From Karalla daura (lineage: Eukaryota > Chordata > Actinopteri > Chaetodontiformes > Leiognathidae), in assembly GCA_029224185.1 (NCBI GenBank), contig CM055211.1, positions 120,001-184,000 of the forward strand: a stretch of DNA of 64,000 bases. Direction: 5' to 3'. Below are positions 23,536 to 35,000 of this stretch, piece by piece (positions within the stretch are counted from its first letter, which is position 1; every line of letters starts with the position of its first letter). A model generated the notes under the pieces. That model saw only the letters and a list, made by a program, of their open reading frames with translations. It was not told the DNA's origin and did no database searches. The position numbers and the translations under genes were made by a program.

Positions 23536-24945
23536 ACAGCAAATTCGGCGGTGTTAAAATTCTGGTCTTAGGCAGTTTCAGAGTAAAGTGTTGAGGTACT
23601 GGTGTTGTATCTGGCACAATCAACTCTCCACTGGTGAGAAAACAGGGTATTTAACGCTATCAAGAGCTCGTGAAGGAATTTTACAGCAGCCATTTTCTTT
23701 CAGTTGCACAGAGCATGAGACGGAGAGAGTGGTGAGTAAAATGTTACTTGTTTGTCATGTCAATATTTTTATTAAATTGTATTAAACTGGGTTTTTGATG
23801 ATGAACTCTTTCTAAATTTAAACTAACTAGTAAACTTCTTGTCCTAATCTGAAACCCCCCCCCCCATTAGCATTAGCTTAGCATAGTTGCTGTAACTGGT
23901 GGTCTAGCTAGCATGTCGTCGCAGAAGTGAATAACTCAAGATATTTATAATTATTTCTCATGATCTGCACTTTCACGTCGAGTACAAATACCAGTGCAAA
24001 TTAACAGGAAGGGATTTACTGAACCGATTCAGATCTGGAACTAAACCGCTGCCAGGCGCAAAGATACAACACTGCAGTCGGGGTGCTGCGGTGACTAACT
24101 GAGCTGGTGTAAAAGTAAACGGTAACTAACTAAACGGTGTTAAACCTAAGTCTTTACTAACCCTAACTACGCAAAGCTACATTCAGCTTCGGTCAGATCT
24201 TTGATGAACCACAGCAGTGATGGAAAAACCAGCATGCAGAAAATGGAGACCTTTGAGAGTATAGACAGCGCCTCGTCCACAATCCTGACGAATCACAAAC
24301 CGTACTCTCTGTTTCCAAGGCTCCTGGACACCTAGCTCTGAAATGTAAACTTAACCAAAAATGTTCTTTGATTTCTCCGTGGCTGCAGATACATCATTTC
24401 AGTCTCCTCTTTGGACCAGAAACAACAAACTCAGCAACAAAAAATATTCTACGCTTGCACTAGTCTGCTTCTCTAAACAGGGGCCACATCAACCTCTGTC
24501 TACTGCAACCGCTCAAACAGCGTTTGGCGAAAATGATCCACGTGCGATGTCGCGCACTGATTTAGCCAATGAGAATCATGACAACCGTCTTGTTGAGGAT
24601 CCAAGGGGAAATTCTTGTTTTGGAATCAAACGCAATAGTACACTCAATTCCTTGACATATTACAATGTGTCTGATAACTTTGGGTTTGATGTTATACGCT
24701 GCAGTGTTAAAAGTTTACACTATAAGAGTTGGGTAGGTAACATTGCCACAGTGTTGATAAATGTAATGAATCCATTACAGTGTTAATGTTTCACACTGTA
24801 AGAGAGAGTATTAATTAACACTGACCCAGTGTTGATAATTTGAACTAATTCAAAAGTGTTAACTTAACACTTTACCGGTGGTTCCCATATAAACCCTGGC
24901 AAAGTGTTAGACTTAACTCTGAGATGGTTAAATTTGCGATTTCAA
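23536..24945. other. Unassigned, possibly same transposon
   Basis: This stretch lies between the BED-finger remnant and the terminus-like repeat at 24953, and may be the body of one element. A 141-codon plus-strand frame at 24361-24786 has no recognisable domain. From about 24690 to 24900 the word 'agtgttaa' and its reverse complement recur many times, like subterminal repeats of a DNA transposon. A 9-10 base C run is at about 23856. Confidence 0.3.
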
Positions 24946-25011
24946 ATTTGCTGTGCACTCCCTAATCCTTCACCCCTAACCACTAAATAGTGCAATACAT
25001 GTAGTCCGCTA

Positions 25012-26237
25012 TACACTCACCGGCCACTTTATTAGGTACGCCATGCTAGTAACGGGTTGGACGCTTTTGCCTTCAGAACTGCCTCAATTCTTCGTGGCAT
25101 AGATTCAACAAGGTGCTGGAAGCATTCCTCAGAGAGTTTGGTCCATATTGACATGATGGCATCACACAGTTGGCGCAGATTTGTCGGCTGCACATCCATG
25201 ATGCGAATCTCCCGTTCCACCACATCCCAAAGATGCTCTATTGGATTGAGATCTGGTGACTGTGGAGGCCATTTGAGTACAGTGAACTCATTGTCATGTT
25301 CAAGAACCCAGTCTTGAGATGATTCCAGCTTTATGACATGGCGCATTATCCTGCTGAAAGTAGCAGTATCAGAAGTTGGGTACATTGTGGTCATAAAGGG
25401 ATGGACATGGTCAGCAACAATACTCAGGTCGGCTGTGGCGTTGCAACGATGCTCAATTGGCAACAAGGGGCCCAAAGAGTGCCAAGAAAATATTCCCCAC
25501 ACCATTACACCACCACCACCAGCCTGAACCGTTGATACAAGGCAGGATGGATCCATGCTTTCACGTTGTTGACGCCAAATTCTGATCCTACCATCCGAAT
25601 CTCGCAGCAGAAATCGAGACTCACCAGACCAGACAACGTTTTTCCAATCTTCTATTGTCCAATTTCGATGAGCTTGTGCAAATTGAAGCCTCAGTTTCCT
25701 GTTCTTAGCTGAAAGGAGTGGCACCCGGCGTGGTCTTCTGCTGCTGTAGCCCATCTGCCTCAAAGTTCGACGCACTGTGCGTTCAGAGATGCTCTTCTGC
25801 CTACCTTGGTTGTAACGGGTGGTTATTTGAGTCACTGTTGCCTTTCTATCAGCTCCAACCAGTCTGGCCATTCTCCTCTGACCTCTGGCATCAACAAGGC
25901 ATTTCCGCCCACAGAACTGCCGCTCACTGGATATTTGTTCTTTTTCGGACCATTCTCTGTAAACCCTAGAGATGGTTGTGCGTGAAAATCCCAGTAGATC
26001 AGCAGTTTCTGAAATGCTCAGACCAGCCGGTCTGGCACCAACAACCATGCCACGTTCAAAGTCACTCAGATCACCTTTCTTCCCCATACTGATGCTCGGT
26101 TTGAACTGCAGGACATTGTCTTGACCATGTCTACATGCCTAAATGCACTGAGTTGCCGCCATGTGATTGGCTGATTAGAAATGAAGCGTCAACGAGCAGT
26201 TGGACAGGTGTACCTCATAAAGTGGCCGGTGAGTGTA
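25012..26237 (-). mobile_element. Tc1-like DNA transposon, full length with TIRs
   Basis: The 1226-bp element has inverted termini beginning TACACTCACCGGCCACTTTA at both ends (about 28 bp, one mismatch). It is flanked by the TA target duplication (25010-25011 and 26238-26239). One minus-strand transposase frame fills the interior. It sits inside another repeat, so it is the younger insertion. The transposase has catalytic damage (see the ORF entry), so it could only be moved in trans. Confidence 0.95.
25032..26087 (-). pseudogene. Tc1-family transposase, open but catalytically broken
   Basis: The 351-codon frame is of normal length for a Tc1 transposase, the DDE enzyme that cuts and pastes the element at TA sites in the nucleus. 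Residues about 20-45 form the first helix-turn-helix (SISETADLLGFSRTTIS) and about 85-115 the second half of the paired-type DNA-binding region. The catalytic domain shows WSGESRF at 152-158, where the family has WSDESRF, so the first acidic residue is Gly155 (codon 25623-25625). The second catalytic block, DNAPCH, is absent from the main frame because residues about 241-258 are read in a shifted frame. It appears in another frame at about 25316-25370. The third acidic residue is kept (NPIEHLWD, Glu284). The pattern fits an extra two bases near 25366 and one near 25315 that compensate each other. Confidence 0.9.
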
Positions 26238-26289
26238 TAGCGCCCTCACTTGCCAGCACACAACACTTTCGGACACTCATCACCTGGAA

Positions 26290-27575
26290 CTCATCGATGA
26301 CGTCACAGTATTGTCGCATCAAAACGATCGCTTGACCGCTACCCCAAGATTCAATAATCAGATTCATTGCCAGCAAGTGTAATTATTGATTTTTATCTTA
26401 TCGATTAGCTGTCACACCCCTAATTATATTAGCTGTTACACCCCTAATTATGTAAATAATTATGGCAACTTGCCATACATACATACACACAGAAACAGAT
26501 GGAATCTGTGGACTTCATACAGCAAAGCAGTGGTCGTGGTCATACAGTAAATCGCATGGGGCCCCTTTTGTCTCTTTTGCGTAGGGCCCCACTTTGGTCT
26601 GAAAACGGCGCTACCGCTGAGACTAAGACTGCGCAAAGAGACACAGTTTGATATTCTTCGCGGGGAAAAGGTTCTCTTACCGTTATTTATTGTAATTAAT
26701 GCCATCTTTATAGAAAAGGGAAAGGATGGAAAGGAGAAAGTGTGACAACAAAACACAGTGTGGCAACGACAAATCTCTAAAATAACACATCACAGTAAAT
26801 CGAGAGAGGAGAGAGGAAAATGACAACAATAACAACAACAACAACAACAATGAAATCAATAGCAGGAACAACAAAAGCAGCAACAGCAAAAACAAAGCCA
26901 CAAAAATGTTTTTTGGCAAAGGACAAGACTGATTTCCTGCAGAAAGAATGCTTCCTCTGCTAGAAAGAATGTCTGTGTCCTCCATTCAGTTCGTTCGGTC
27001 CATTCAGGAAAAAAGATGAGTCGCTTATTAGCTGCTGTTAAGGCTGAAGCAACAAAAAGTGCAGATTCATTTTAACACTTCAATAAGCGGGTGTTAAGCG
27101 CTGATGTACTGCTAAACATGTCCGCAGTTGCCAAATCGCGTGTTGACCACATGTAGAGGAATTTGTCTGAGCAGCTCTGTGTTCCGGTTCCGTTTTCTTC
27201 TTCCCCTAAGGTTTAATCCCTGCTTCTGACACACTGGGTGCTGTAACCCTTGAAAAAGCAGCCTGGGCCTGTGCTGACCTCAATTTGGTCCCTGCAGGGA
27301 CAGGCATTCCCCATGGGTAGGTGTTCAGTCGGAGGGGATGTTTATATGCCCACAGAAAAAACATTCCTGTGGTCAAATTTGGGCCAAAAATTGAAGGTAA
27401 ACGTAAAATGTGAATTGATTGTATATTCAATGTAAATGCACATTAAGTTTTTGCTGTGGTTTCCATGGAAAATATGACATGACATTCTGGACCTGGCTTT
27501 ATCTTTCCTCCAATGGAGAGAGAGAGAAGCCATTAGGCTACAGGTATAATTTTAGACATAAAAGAAATTCATATA
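26290..27575. other. No recognisable gene; AAC repeat
   Basis: Non-coding. An (AAC)n-type simple repeat lies at about 26821-26850. I see no exon. Confidence 0.3.
26404..26455. repeat. Short tandem duplication
   Basis: The phrase 'attagctgtcacacccctaa' is repeated once with one base change, with a 'ttat' joint between the copies. Confidence 0.8.
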
Positions 27576-27576
27576 A

Positions 27577-27577
<1 letters not shown>

Positions 27578-27614
<37 letters not shown>
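27578..27614. repeat. (TA)n microsatellite
   Basis: TA run of about 17 units. Confidence 0.95.
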
Positions 27615-27619
27615 TGTAT

Positions 27620-29500
27620 ATCACAGAAGGAAATTGCTGTGCTATCATCAGTACTCGAAGGACACAAAACCACGGTTGCTTTCTTTGCAATTCAAGGAGG
27701 ATTAAACGATATTAGGCATTTAGTATTACAGAACGGAATGGCATAGACCTGATTTTGTGAGTGCACATGATTTGTCTCTTTCTTCTATAAAAACTCGACT
27801 GAAACGCCACTCTGGGTCCAGTCTTTAATAAGACTGCACCCTATTTGGCCAAATAGAGAAAGCCCGGGTTCTGATACTGTTTTCGACACTGTTGGTTGTT
27901 TATTCTAACTGATATGTTGTTTTATAATAAATTCTCACGATTGTAGAAGCTTATTGTTGTTGTTCTTTTTTACCTCACCTCAGAAATGTTTTCCCTCTAC
28001 ACCAACCCATGTCATTCGCAGAAGACATCCCAAGCCGTGACCTCACAACAAATCTGCAAACCTTTCTGCTTCGGGTGACCAACATTTCACAGTTCTGGTG
28101 TTGGCAGGGATCCATTTAACAGGAGTGTAGTAAAGAAAGAATTTGAAAATAACTCAGTAGATAACTGAGTGAAGCTTCTCACTCAATATCAATGGCAAGC
28201 ACCAAGCAAAGAGAGTTGCCAAAGAAAAATCCATGCATGAATTGAGTTACACATGAATGTGAAATTGTGTTTTTCGTAGTGGTGTTAATCTTTCATTGTA
28301 AAAGCAATGTTGCAGTGCAATGAAGCATTTGTTAATCTAGCCCCCAATGCACAAACACTTCATTCAGGTGTACAACTTTTGTTATCAGCTGTTATGTTTG
28401 GAACCATGTTTAAAGCAGTCAGAGTGCGGAGAATTCCTTTCCAGCCTTTGCTGCCTCTTTGATCAGTGAGTATCTTTCTCAGACAAGACTGGATCAATTC
28501 CATATCTCAGCTTTCATCTCAAGACTACGATTTTGGAATTGATCTACCACAAGTGAAACCAAAAATGTAAAAAGCAGCAACAATAATGAGAAAATAAGGA
28601 GCTGTTATATATCAGAGAAACTTCGATGGTTTTTAAGCAGGCCAACGGGCAAAAAAGGTTACATTTTTTTTACAAGCTGCTTTTTTTCAATACTAGTAAT
28701 GAATCTTGACCAAACAATCTCATGGTGTTTAGACTACATAGGGAAAGCAGGCTCATAACCATTTGTTTCTTTTATATACACCAATACGGTTTAATTAAGC
28801 TTAGCAAATGAATGCAAGAGAAGGTGACATTGCGAGTGTCATCCCCCCGATCAAAGACACCAAACTAACAAGAGAATTCCGGTTTTCACAAGGCATGAGA
28901 CTTGTCACTTGACTTGACACTTGTCAATGAGAAAATTAATAATTTAAACGAATCAATAATTAAATTAGTCCAGATTCCACAGGCATGGTTGTCCAATTCT
29001 TGGACAGATCCAATTCTTTCCTTCAGTGATGTTGTTTGTTGTGTGTATTGTAGCGCACCAGGGCAGATATTCAGATTTTGATCTTAATGCAAGGTGTACG
29101 AGCAGAGATTAAACTGGGCCAGAGCCCTCTGGAGCTCAGCTCCGTCTCCTCACCTTGTCTCGGCTCCCTCCGCTCCAGTGTTTGATTGTAATCATGGGGG
29201 TAGCTACCATTATATGACTTTTTGAAATAATTGATGAATAAAATATACATTCATATGTATTAAGGTGATGATGCAAGGTAAAATATGTTCATATATTTTG
29301 GTATAGATTATGAGAGATAGAGATCATGGCTGCTGAGTGAAGAAGGGCTCCCCTCATTACAAAAGCCAATTTAACCACTGTGTACAAGGGTGTACAAGGG
29401 TGAACGAAGACCTTTTCAGGGGTGATGATGCTTCAGAGCAACCACGCACACCCCCTTCTTCCAAGAAACTCTGCAGAATGAAAGGGAAGAAAGGGTTGAG
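27620..29500. other. No recognisable gene
   Basis: AT-rich non-coding sequence without a recognisable exon, RNA gene or transposon end. Confidence 0.3.
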
Positions 29501-29514
29501 TTCTGCTTCATCTA

Positions 29515-30195
29515 GCTTCAGACTGCAGAGAGGGCAGGTTGAGCACGGAGGGCCAAACGCTCACCAGCCACTTCCACCATCCCTCTGAGGAAATCCAAGG
29601 CATTCCAATGCTTGCTGTGAAATAGAATCTGTCTTGTGTGTCCGGAGTTTCTGGTGCTCCTCCCAGATGAACCATGCCTAGAATACCCCAGAAGGCCAGG
29701 AGGCAACCTGCCTAGATGCCTGAACCACTTCCACTAGCTCCCCTCAATGCGGAGAAGCAGCCAGATATTCCTTTCCAGTAACCTGGTGAAGACTTTCTAG
29801 GAAGGCTGAGCATTATGATCCCTTTGAAGTTGGCACACACTCTGGTTCTCCTTCTTAAAATGAGAGACCATGAGATCTGAACAAGTCCAGAGGCAGCATA
29901 GTCATTGCCCACACAATATTGTAGAGAGTTGTGAGTCATGACAGCCCTATAACATCCAGGGCCTTGAGGTACTCAGGGTGGATCTCATCTGTTCCCTGGG
30001 CTGGGCCACTACTGAAGTATTTACAGCCACAACATCTTCATTCTCAGTGATGAGAAGCCCTACCTCCAGTTCTTTGTCCTCATTGATAACATGTTGGTGG
30101 GACTGAGGAGATCCCCCAAGGATTCCTTCCACTACCCGACTACTCCCTCAAGTGAGATCAGCAGGCCCTTAAGGGTCCCATAAATGGTGTGGACG
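29515..30195 (-). mobile_element. LINE reverse transcriptase and 3' region, decayed
   Basis: On the minus strand the blocks DEIHPEYLKALDV, then THNSLQYCVG (a shifted version of the usual 'LYNIVW' block), then FKGIIMLSLPRK (about 29850-29810) follow the order of a non-LTR reverse transcriptase N-terminal half. The sequence then jumps to the C-terminal tail (about 29720-29520: 'tgcctcctggccttctgggg', then 'gtggaagtggctggtgagcg'), which is typical of a very common teleost LINE. The middle of the reverse transcriptase is missing, so it is deleted and inactive. Other parts of what looks like the same LINE group are at 41155-41630 and 51960-52140. Confidence 0.7.
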
Positions 30196-30199
30196 AAAC

Positions 30200-31520
30200 A
30201 TTGCTTTCCCCTCCTGATCCTGTGTTGAAAGCAAAAGTTACAAAGCTGCATGTATTATGTATACATATAGTATGAATTATACATAAAATCATTCATACAT
30301 ATTTCATACATATTAATCCACTTCAGAAAATAAAGCAGGCGTGTATTTGGGGGGAATCACTTTGTTTAAACCTTATCCTAGGACCTCTTCTAGAGGATAC
30401 ACTACGAGGAGCAAAATGCACACCACCACATACAACACGGCCTCTAGCATGACTCAGCTACTAAAACCCTTCAACCATGATAAACTTAAAGACCATGAAT
30501 GTGCAGCATTGAAATTAGCCACATAATTTGTCGGCTAAAATTGTAAAATTGCAAATTGTCTGCTTTTGTATTTATTTTGAAAGGACAGTCTACTTCTAGA
30601 TTTTCGTATATTTGAAACAAAATATTTTAGACAATAATGACAAGATTAACGAATGCTGGCTAATCAAAAGGAAGTGGAAGCTTATTTGGTCATCAATTTT
30701 GCAGTAGTACTGTTCACACTACTGAAGCTTATACCTGTACCATACAAATATAGAAATCCTATTACTATAGACTTCCTACTCTAAGAAAAAACAAAAGGAT
30801 AAAAAAAACAAAGAATTTGCTCATTCATGCTGAGTGCACACTACTTCATACCATTTTTTTGTTTTTATGTTTTGTTTTGTTTGTGATTTCCAACATCAAG
30901 CCTAATTTCTGGGCATTAGAACCTCACTGCTGTGTAGTGTGCTTTACCTTCTGACCTGCATTTTTGGTGTGTGGGACTCTCCAGATCCCCATGATTTCTC
31001 TCAGCACTCCAATGAAAAGATTGGCATAGTTGGCATACTACTCACTCATAGAAACTCTGTGACGGCATTCCTGATGACTCCTCTGACCTCTTCTGAGGCA
31101 GTGGTCAATAAAACAAAATGAGGCTATAATAGGTATTTACCAGTAAAAATGATTTCTAAAATATCTGACATTCATGCAACTATTATACAACTTAGCCATA
31201 AAATACAATTGCCAGTTCCCAATCAATTGTTTTTTTTTCTTTTTTGTGTCTGTGCAGAAGTCTCTTATCACACCCCCAGTTTCTCAGAGATTTCATAGTG
31301 TGAGATGAATGAATTACATCTGTGTGTCATTTAGGGATGTAATGGTATCAGTAATATCAAAATATTGGGATAATAAATGCGTCTTAGTATTACTGTGGAG
31401 TGCCTTGGTATTTCCACATACGTGTAATGAGCTTCAAAGATAGGGCTCTTGGCAAAGACTTGGGCATATAAACTACACAGACCATCATCCTTTGTGCTTG
31501 CCTGTGCTCTTCCGCACTTC
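30200..31520. other. No recognisable gene
   Basis: AT-rich non-coding sequence. A stretch near 31330, 'agggatgtaatggtatcagt', resembles the edge of a DNA transposon but no partner end was found. Confidence 0.3.
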
Positions 31521-31529
31521 TGCCTGCAG

Positions 31530-32790
31530 ACTTTGTGCCGGAAAAAAAAAATTATAATACGTCCATGAGTGAGACAACATGGAGACTGACGAGGAGATTG
31601 ACATTGTGGATGTTGTGTAAGCCTCTGAGCATAGTTTCTGTTAGCTGCCCCCCAGCCTCTCCAGAGCAGCGAGGAAAACAGCGATGCTGGGTGACAGTTG
31701 GAGGCAGAGCTCCCGACCGAAGTGCACTGAGGCCCACCTACCGCTTCCCATTTCTACCAAATTCTCCCTGCTTGCAGACACACCCGTCAAGGATAAACCT
31801 CTGGACATTTGCAACTCTATGCTGCAAAATAATGAGTCCAGCGGCCATAATCTGTATCACCTCTTAAGAACCCTTCCCTTGATCCAGGATTTCAGCAAAT
31901 TACAGGCCCATTTCCAATCTCATCTTCATTTCAAATATCATGGAGAGATTCATTGCCAAACAGCTTTGTGACTACCTTAACACCAATAGTTGAAGATCTC
32001 CTAGTTTGGTTTTAGAGTGAATCATAGCACTGAAATTGCACTGGTTAAAGTTACTAATTCTTCTTCTTGATGGCATCTTAATGGCATCTGACTGAGATCT
32101 TGTCTTAGTGCTGTCTTTGATACAGTTGACCACCGGATCTTTCTAAGGAGCCTGGAAACCACTTGGAATCAGAGGCACCACTTTAGATTGGTTACAGTCC
32201 TTGTATTCAGACCAGGATCTGTGTTTGGTCCAATTCCTTTCACTTTATATATGCTCCCTCTAGGCAATATCATCCAGAATCACTCAACAGATTTTCACTG
32301 TTATGCTGATGACACCCAATTATATCTATCTTTCAAGCCAGGTGAACACAATCATCTACAGTAGCTTCAATCTTGCCTTGGTGATATTAAGTCCTGCATG
32401 ACCCATAATTTCCTCCATATGTCCAAAACACCCACGTAACTATATATCGGATGCCATAACACTACAAAATAGATTTGCTACTCCTGCCACTGCCGTAAAG
32501 AACCTAGGTGTTAGCTTTGATCAAGATCTGTCTTTTAACTCACACATAAATTTATCCCATGGACTGCCTACCTCCACCTCCCTAATATTTCAAAAGTCCC
32601 CCTCCTCTGTCTCTCACCCTGAGGTTTCTCCCTTTTTTTCCTTGTCAGTTTTTCTTTGGAGTTGTTCCTCAGCCTTTGCGAGGGTCTAAGGACAGGGTTT
32701 TTTTTTTTACTAAGTACATATCTATCTTTGTAAAGTGCCTTGAGGTAACGTCTGTTATGAACTGGCACTTAAAACATAGTTGAGTTGAAA
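31530..32790 (+). mobile_element. L2/CR1-type LINE with internal deletion
   Basis: The 5' part (31540-31860) matches the ORF1 esterase region of the copy at 46170-46330 ('gctgggtgac', 'ggcccacctac', 'ctggacattt'). At about 31870 it switches to the reverse transcriptase start (ISNLIFISNIMERFIAKQL read across frames). It continues through 'SAVFDTVDH' and the polymerase motif YADDTQLYL (about 32300), and ends in the 3' tail shared with the copy at 590-945. The ORF1 end and endonuclease are missing, and stops interrupt every frame. The structure is a deleted, 3'-complete copy. Confidence 0.8.
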
Positions 32791-32929
32791 GTATTAGTTC
32801 TAATCCCTTGAATTATTTATTTTCACAATCTGCATTCTCATCTGTACTCCTGATTGTGGGGAACATTTATATTTTAGATAGTATGATGCAGCCAGCAAAT
32901 ATTCACACTACAGGATATGAACCAAAACC

Positions 32930-33070
32930 TCCAGCTTTTCCATCAATCATCCATTATCTTATCCATGCTGTACCCAATGGTGTCATGGGGATCTGTTTCT
33001 GCTCATCTCCAGAACGCACAGCACAAGAAACACACCCTGGACAGGTCACCATCACGTTTAACATTTACAG
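32930..33070 (+). repeat. Dispersed repeat fragment
   Basis: The words 'catccattatcttatccatg' and 'acaccctggacaggtcacca' are characteristic of the common teleost repeat whose opposite strand is seen at 4955-5158. A short (ATT)n lies at 33115-33137. Confidence 0.5.
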
Positions 33071-33183
33071 TAAAATTTTACCTAAGAAATGAAAAAACAA
33101 GAACATTGTTTATTATTGTTATTATTATTATTATTATCATTGAAAATTTTGTCTTATATGGAGAAGAGTAGGGTTTTTTCGGT

Positions 33184-33475
33184 AACACTTTACTTGAAGG
33201 TACCGTCATAATAGTGACATGACACTGTCATAACTGCCCTATGACACAGTCATGAACTTGTCATAAACATTTTGTCGGTCATAAACGTTTATGACTGTTG
33301 TCATTAAGTGTCATTCGGTTTTTGTAATGACAGGTTGACACTGTTTGGGTTGTCTCAATTATGACAACTTGACATCAATGTGTCGTTACCAGAAAATGTC
33401 TTTGTCATGACAACTTGACGTTAAATTTGTTTGGAATGTCCTTATTATGACATTGGTGGAGGTGCATTAGGATAG
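33184..33475 (+). mobile_element. Half of a foldback MITE
   Basis: The left end, 'ggtaacactttacttgaagg', and the following 'cgtcataatagtgacatgac' match the terminal region of the complete element at 42826-43803. The inner part is rich in 'atgacaacttgacat' words, as is that element. No right end was found, so it is truncated. Confidence 0.7.
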
Positions 33476-33479
33476 ACAG

Positions 33480-34310
33480 GTAAGTGTAAAATGCAGCCGT
33501 TCATGAGATTTCTATGGCAATTGGATGGAAGAAATCAGAGCTTAAACAGACCGCTTTTGCAGTAAAAAGAGGGGAGGCTGGAAATTATTTGTCAGTTTCT
33601 TATTATATCTCAGGTTAGTAAGAATATGTTCATATTTCCCAAAAAGAATTTTGCATTTGAAAGGGAGCTTCAGGTCCATAGCTTGAATTTTAACTTGAAC
33701 GTGAAATTGTTTGTGGAAGTGGAATCTGAAATGATGAAAAAAAATGAGAAATACCAGTTGCTCTCAGATATTCTCAATCTCATTTAATACAAATATCAAA
33801 GAACATAAAAACAGAGAATTGCAGGATTAAAACACCAGAAAAAAAACATTCTTACTGTTTCACACCAATCACATACATGTCATGTCAGAAACATGAGTTA
33901 AGACCGGATCAGCAACAAATGTAAAGGAAAAAAAAGAAAAGAAGAAAATCTAATTTATTTGATGGAGCACATGAAAGAGTTGACCGTGAAAGTAAAAGCA
34001 AATCTGATCTGAAGACATCGACACAATCCCAGTGACCACAATTCACACGCAAAAAAAAAAAAAAAAAGACAGTGAGTGGTAGATGTGTGTTTGGTCTAGT
34101 AATTATTTCAGCAGCTGCTGTGAGAATAGATTCTAATAATTTACTGTACAGTCAAGAAATAACAAAAAACAAACTCTTCAAATTCAAAACCTAGTTTGAC
34201 CATATTTTGTCCACTGTTACAGAGAGTGGGTTGTAGGTTACTTTGAATATGAACCTGAGCATGCATTGAACATCCTGCAGAATACTTTTCCGTGGTCCAA
34301 TATTCATTTT
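33480..34310. other. No recognisable gene
   Basis: AT-rich non-coding sequence with a run of about 17 A near 34050. Confidence 0.3.
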
Positions 34311-34319
34311 TCTGAAGAT

Positions 34320-34485
34320 ATTTCTTGCCTTTATTCAGATGGGACAGCCGAAGAGAGACAGGAAGTGAATGGGGAGGATCGGGAAATGACCTCAGGCCGG
34401 AATCGAACCTGCGTCGCCCAGGTTCATGGTACGGTGCCTTAACCCACTATGCCACGGTGCCTTAACCCACTATGCCACAGCACCC
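34320..34485 (-). mobile_element. tRNA-derived SINE with duplicated A box
   Basis: On the minus strand the element has an A-box block, 'tggcatagtgggttaaggc', present twice in tandem (period 23 bp), then a B box 'ggttcgattcc', then a unique body ('cattcacttcctgtctctctt') ending in 'aataaaggcaagaaa'. This is the standard layout of a teleost tRNA-type SINE. The duplicated head is unusual. Confidence 0.8.
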
Positions 34486-34499
34486 CCCCCCAATAATCA

Positions 34500-34940
34500 T
34501 TTTTACAGCTGTAAACCTATGTGTTAGCTATTGGGTCGAAAATATCATGATTTGGTTTGAGGAAACGTCTAACCTGCCATTAGGCAAAAGGCAGTGTGAG
34601 TGAATTAAAGGAGTGGCAGATGTATGGAATCAGGGGTCCTTTGATTTTAAAATGACATAAATCTTTCTGCATGAAGGTTTCTACTTTGAAGCGCTCACCA
34701 GGTATTTGCACCATTGCGGCTATAGCGTTACAAAACTGGCGTGGGATTTTCTCCGTTTTCGTTTGTCATCATGTGTGTCTCAATTTGCCATTTTATAAGG
34801 AAACAAGATAAACCTTTTACAACAGAAAAGTCATTTTTGACGTTACAGGTGTCTGTACTTTGACCTTCAAGTGAAACATAAACGCAACAAATTGGACATC
34901 ACCAAACATCATATCATGTTAACAGCTGAATATATTATAT
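34500..34940. other. No recognisable gene
   Basis: Non-coding; nothing recognised. Confidence 0.3.
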
Positions 34941-34942
34941 TC

Positions 34943-34947
<5 letters not shown>

Positions 34948-34996
<49 letters not shown>
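34948..34996. repeat. (CA)n microsatellite
   Basis: CA run of about 24 units. Confidence 0.96.

Positions 34997-34999
<3 letters not shown>

Positions 35000-35000
<1 letters not shown>

Larger units (their letters stand above)
24953..26290 (-). mobile_element. Terminus-like repeat interrupted by Tc1
   Basis: Segments 24953-25011 and 26240-26290 become contiguous when the Tc1 is removed. On the minus strand the joined sequence matches 39129-39200, through 'gactacatgt', 'gcactattta' and 'ttaggg' blocks on one side and the 'gcaagtgagggcgctata' block (39130: 'gcaaatgaggacactata') on the other. The plus-strand copy lies just 5' of a BED finger, so this is probably the end of the same hAT-like family. 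Confidence 0.6.

Noticed and set aside
24361..24786. 141-codon plus-strand frame
   Set aside because: No recognisable domain, no splice context, and it is embedded between transposon pieces.
34395..34485. tRNA gene (A and B boxes present)
   Set aside because: No cloverleaf pairing or anticodon stem, and a SINE body follows. The same applies to 3350-3510, 4683-4763, 37012-37140 and 59495-59585.
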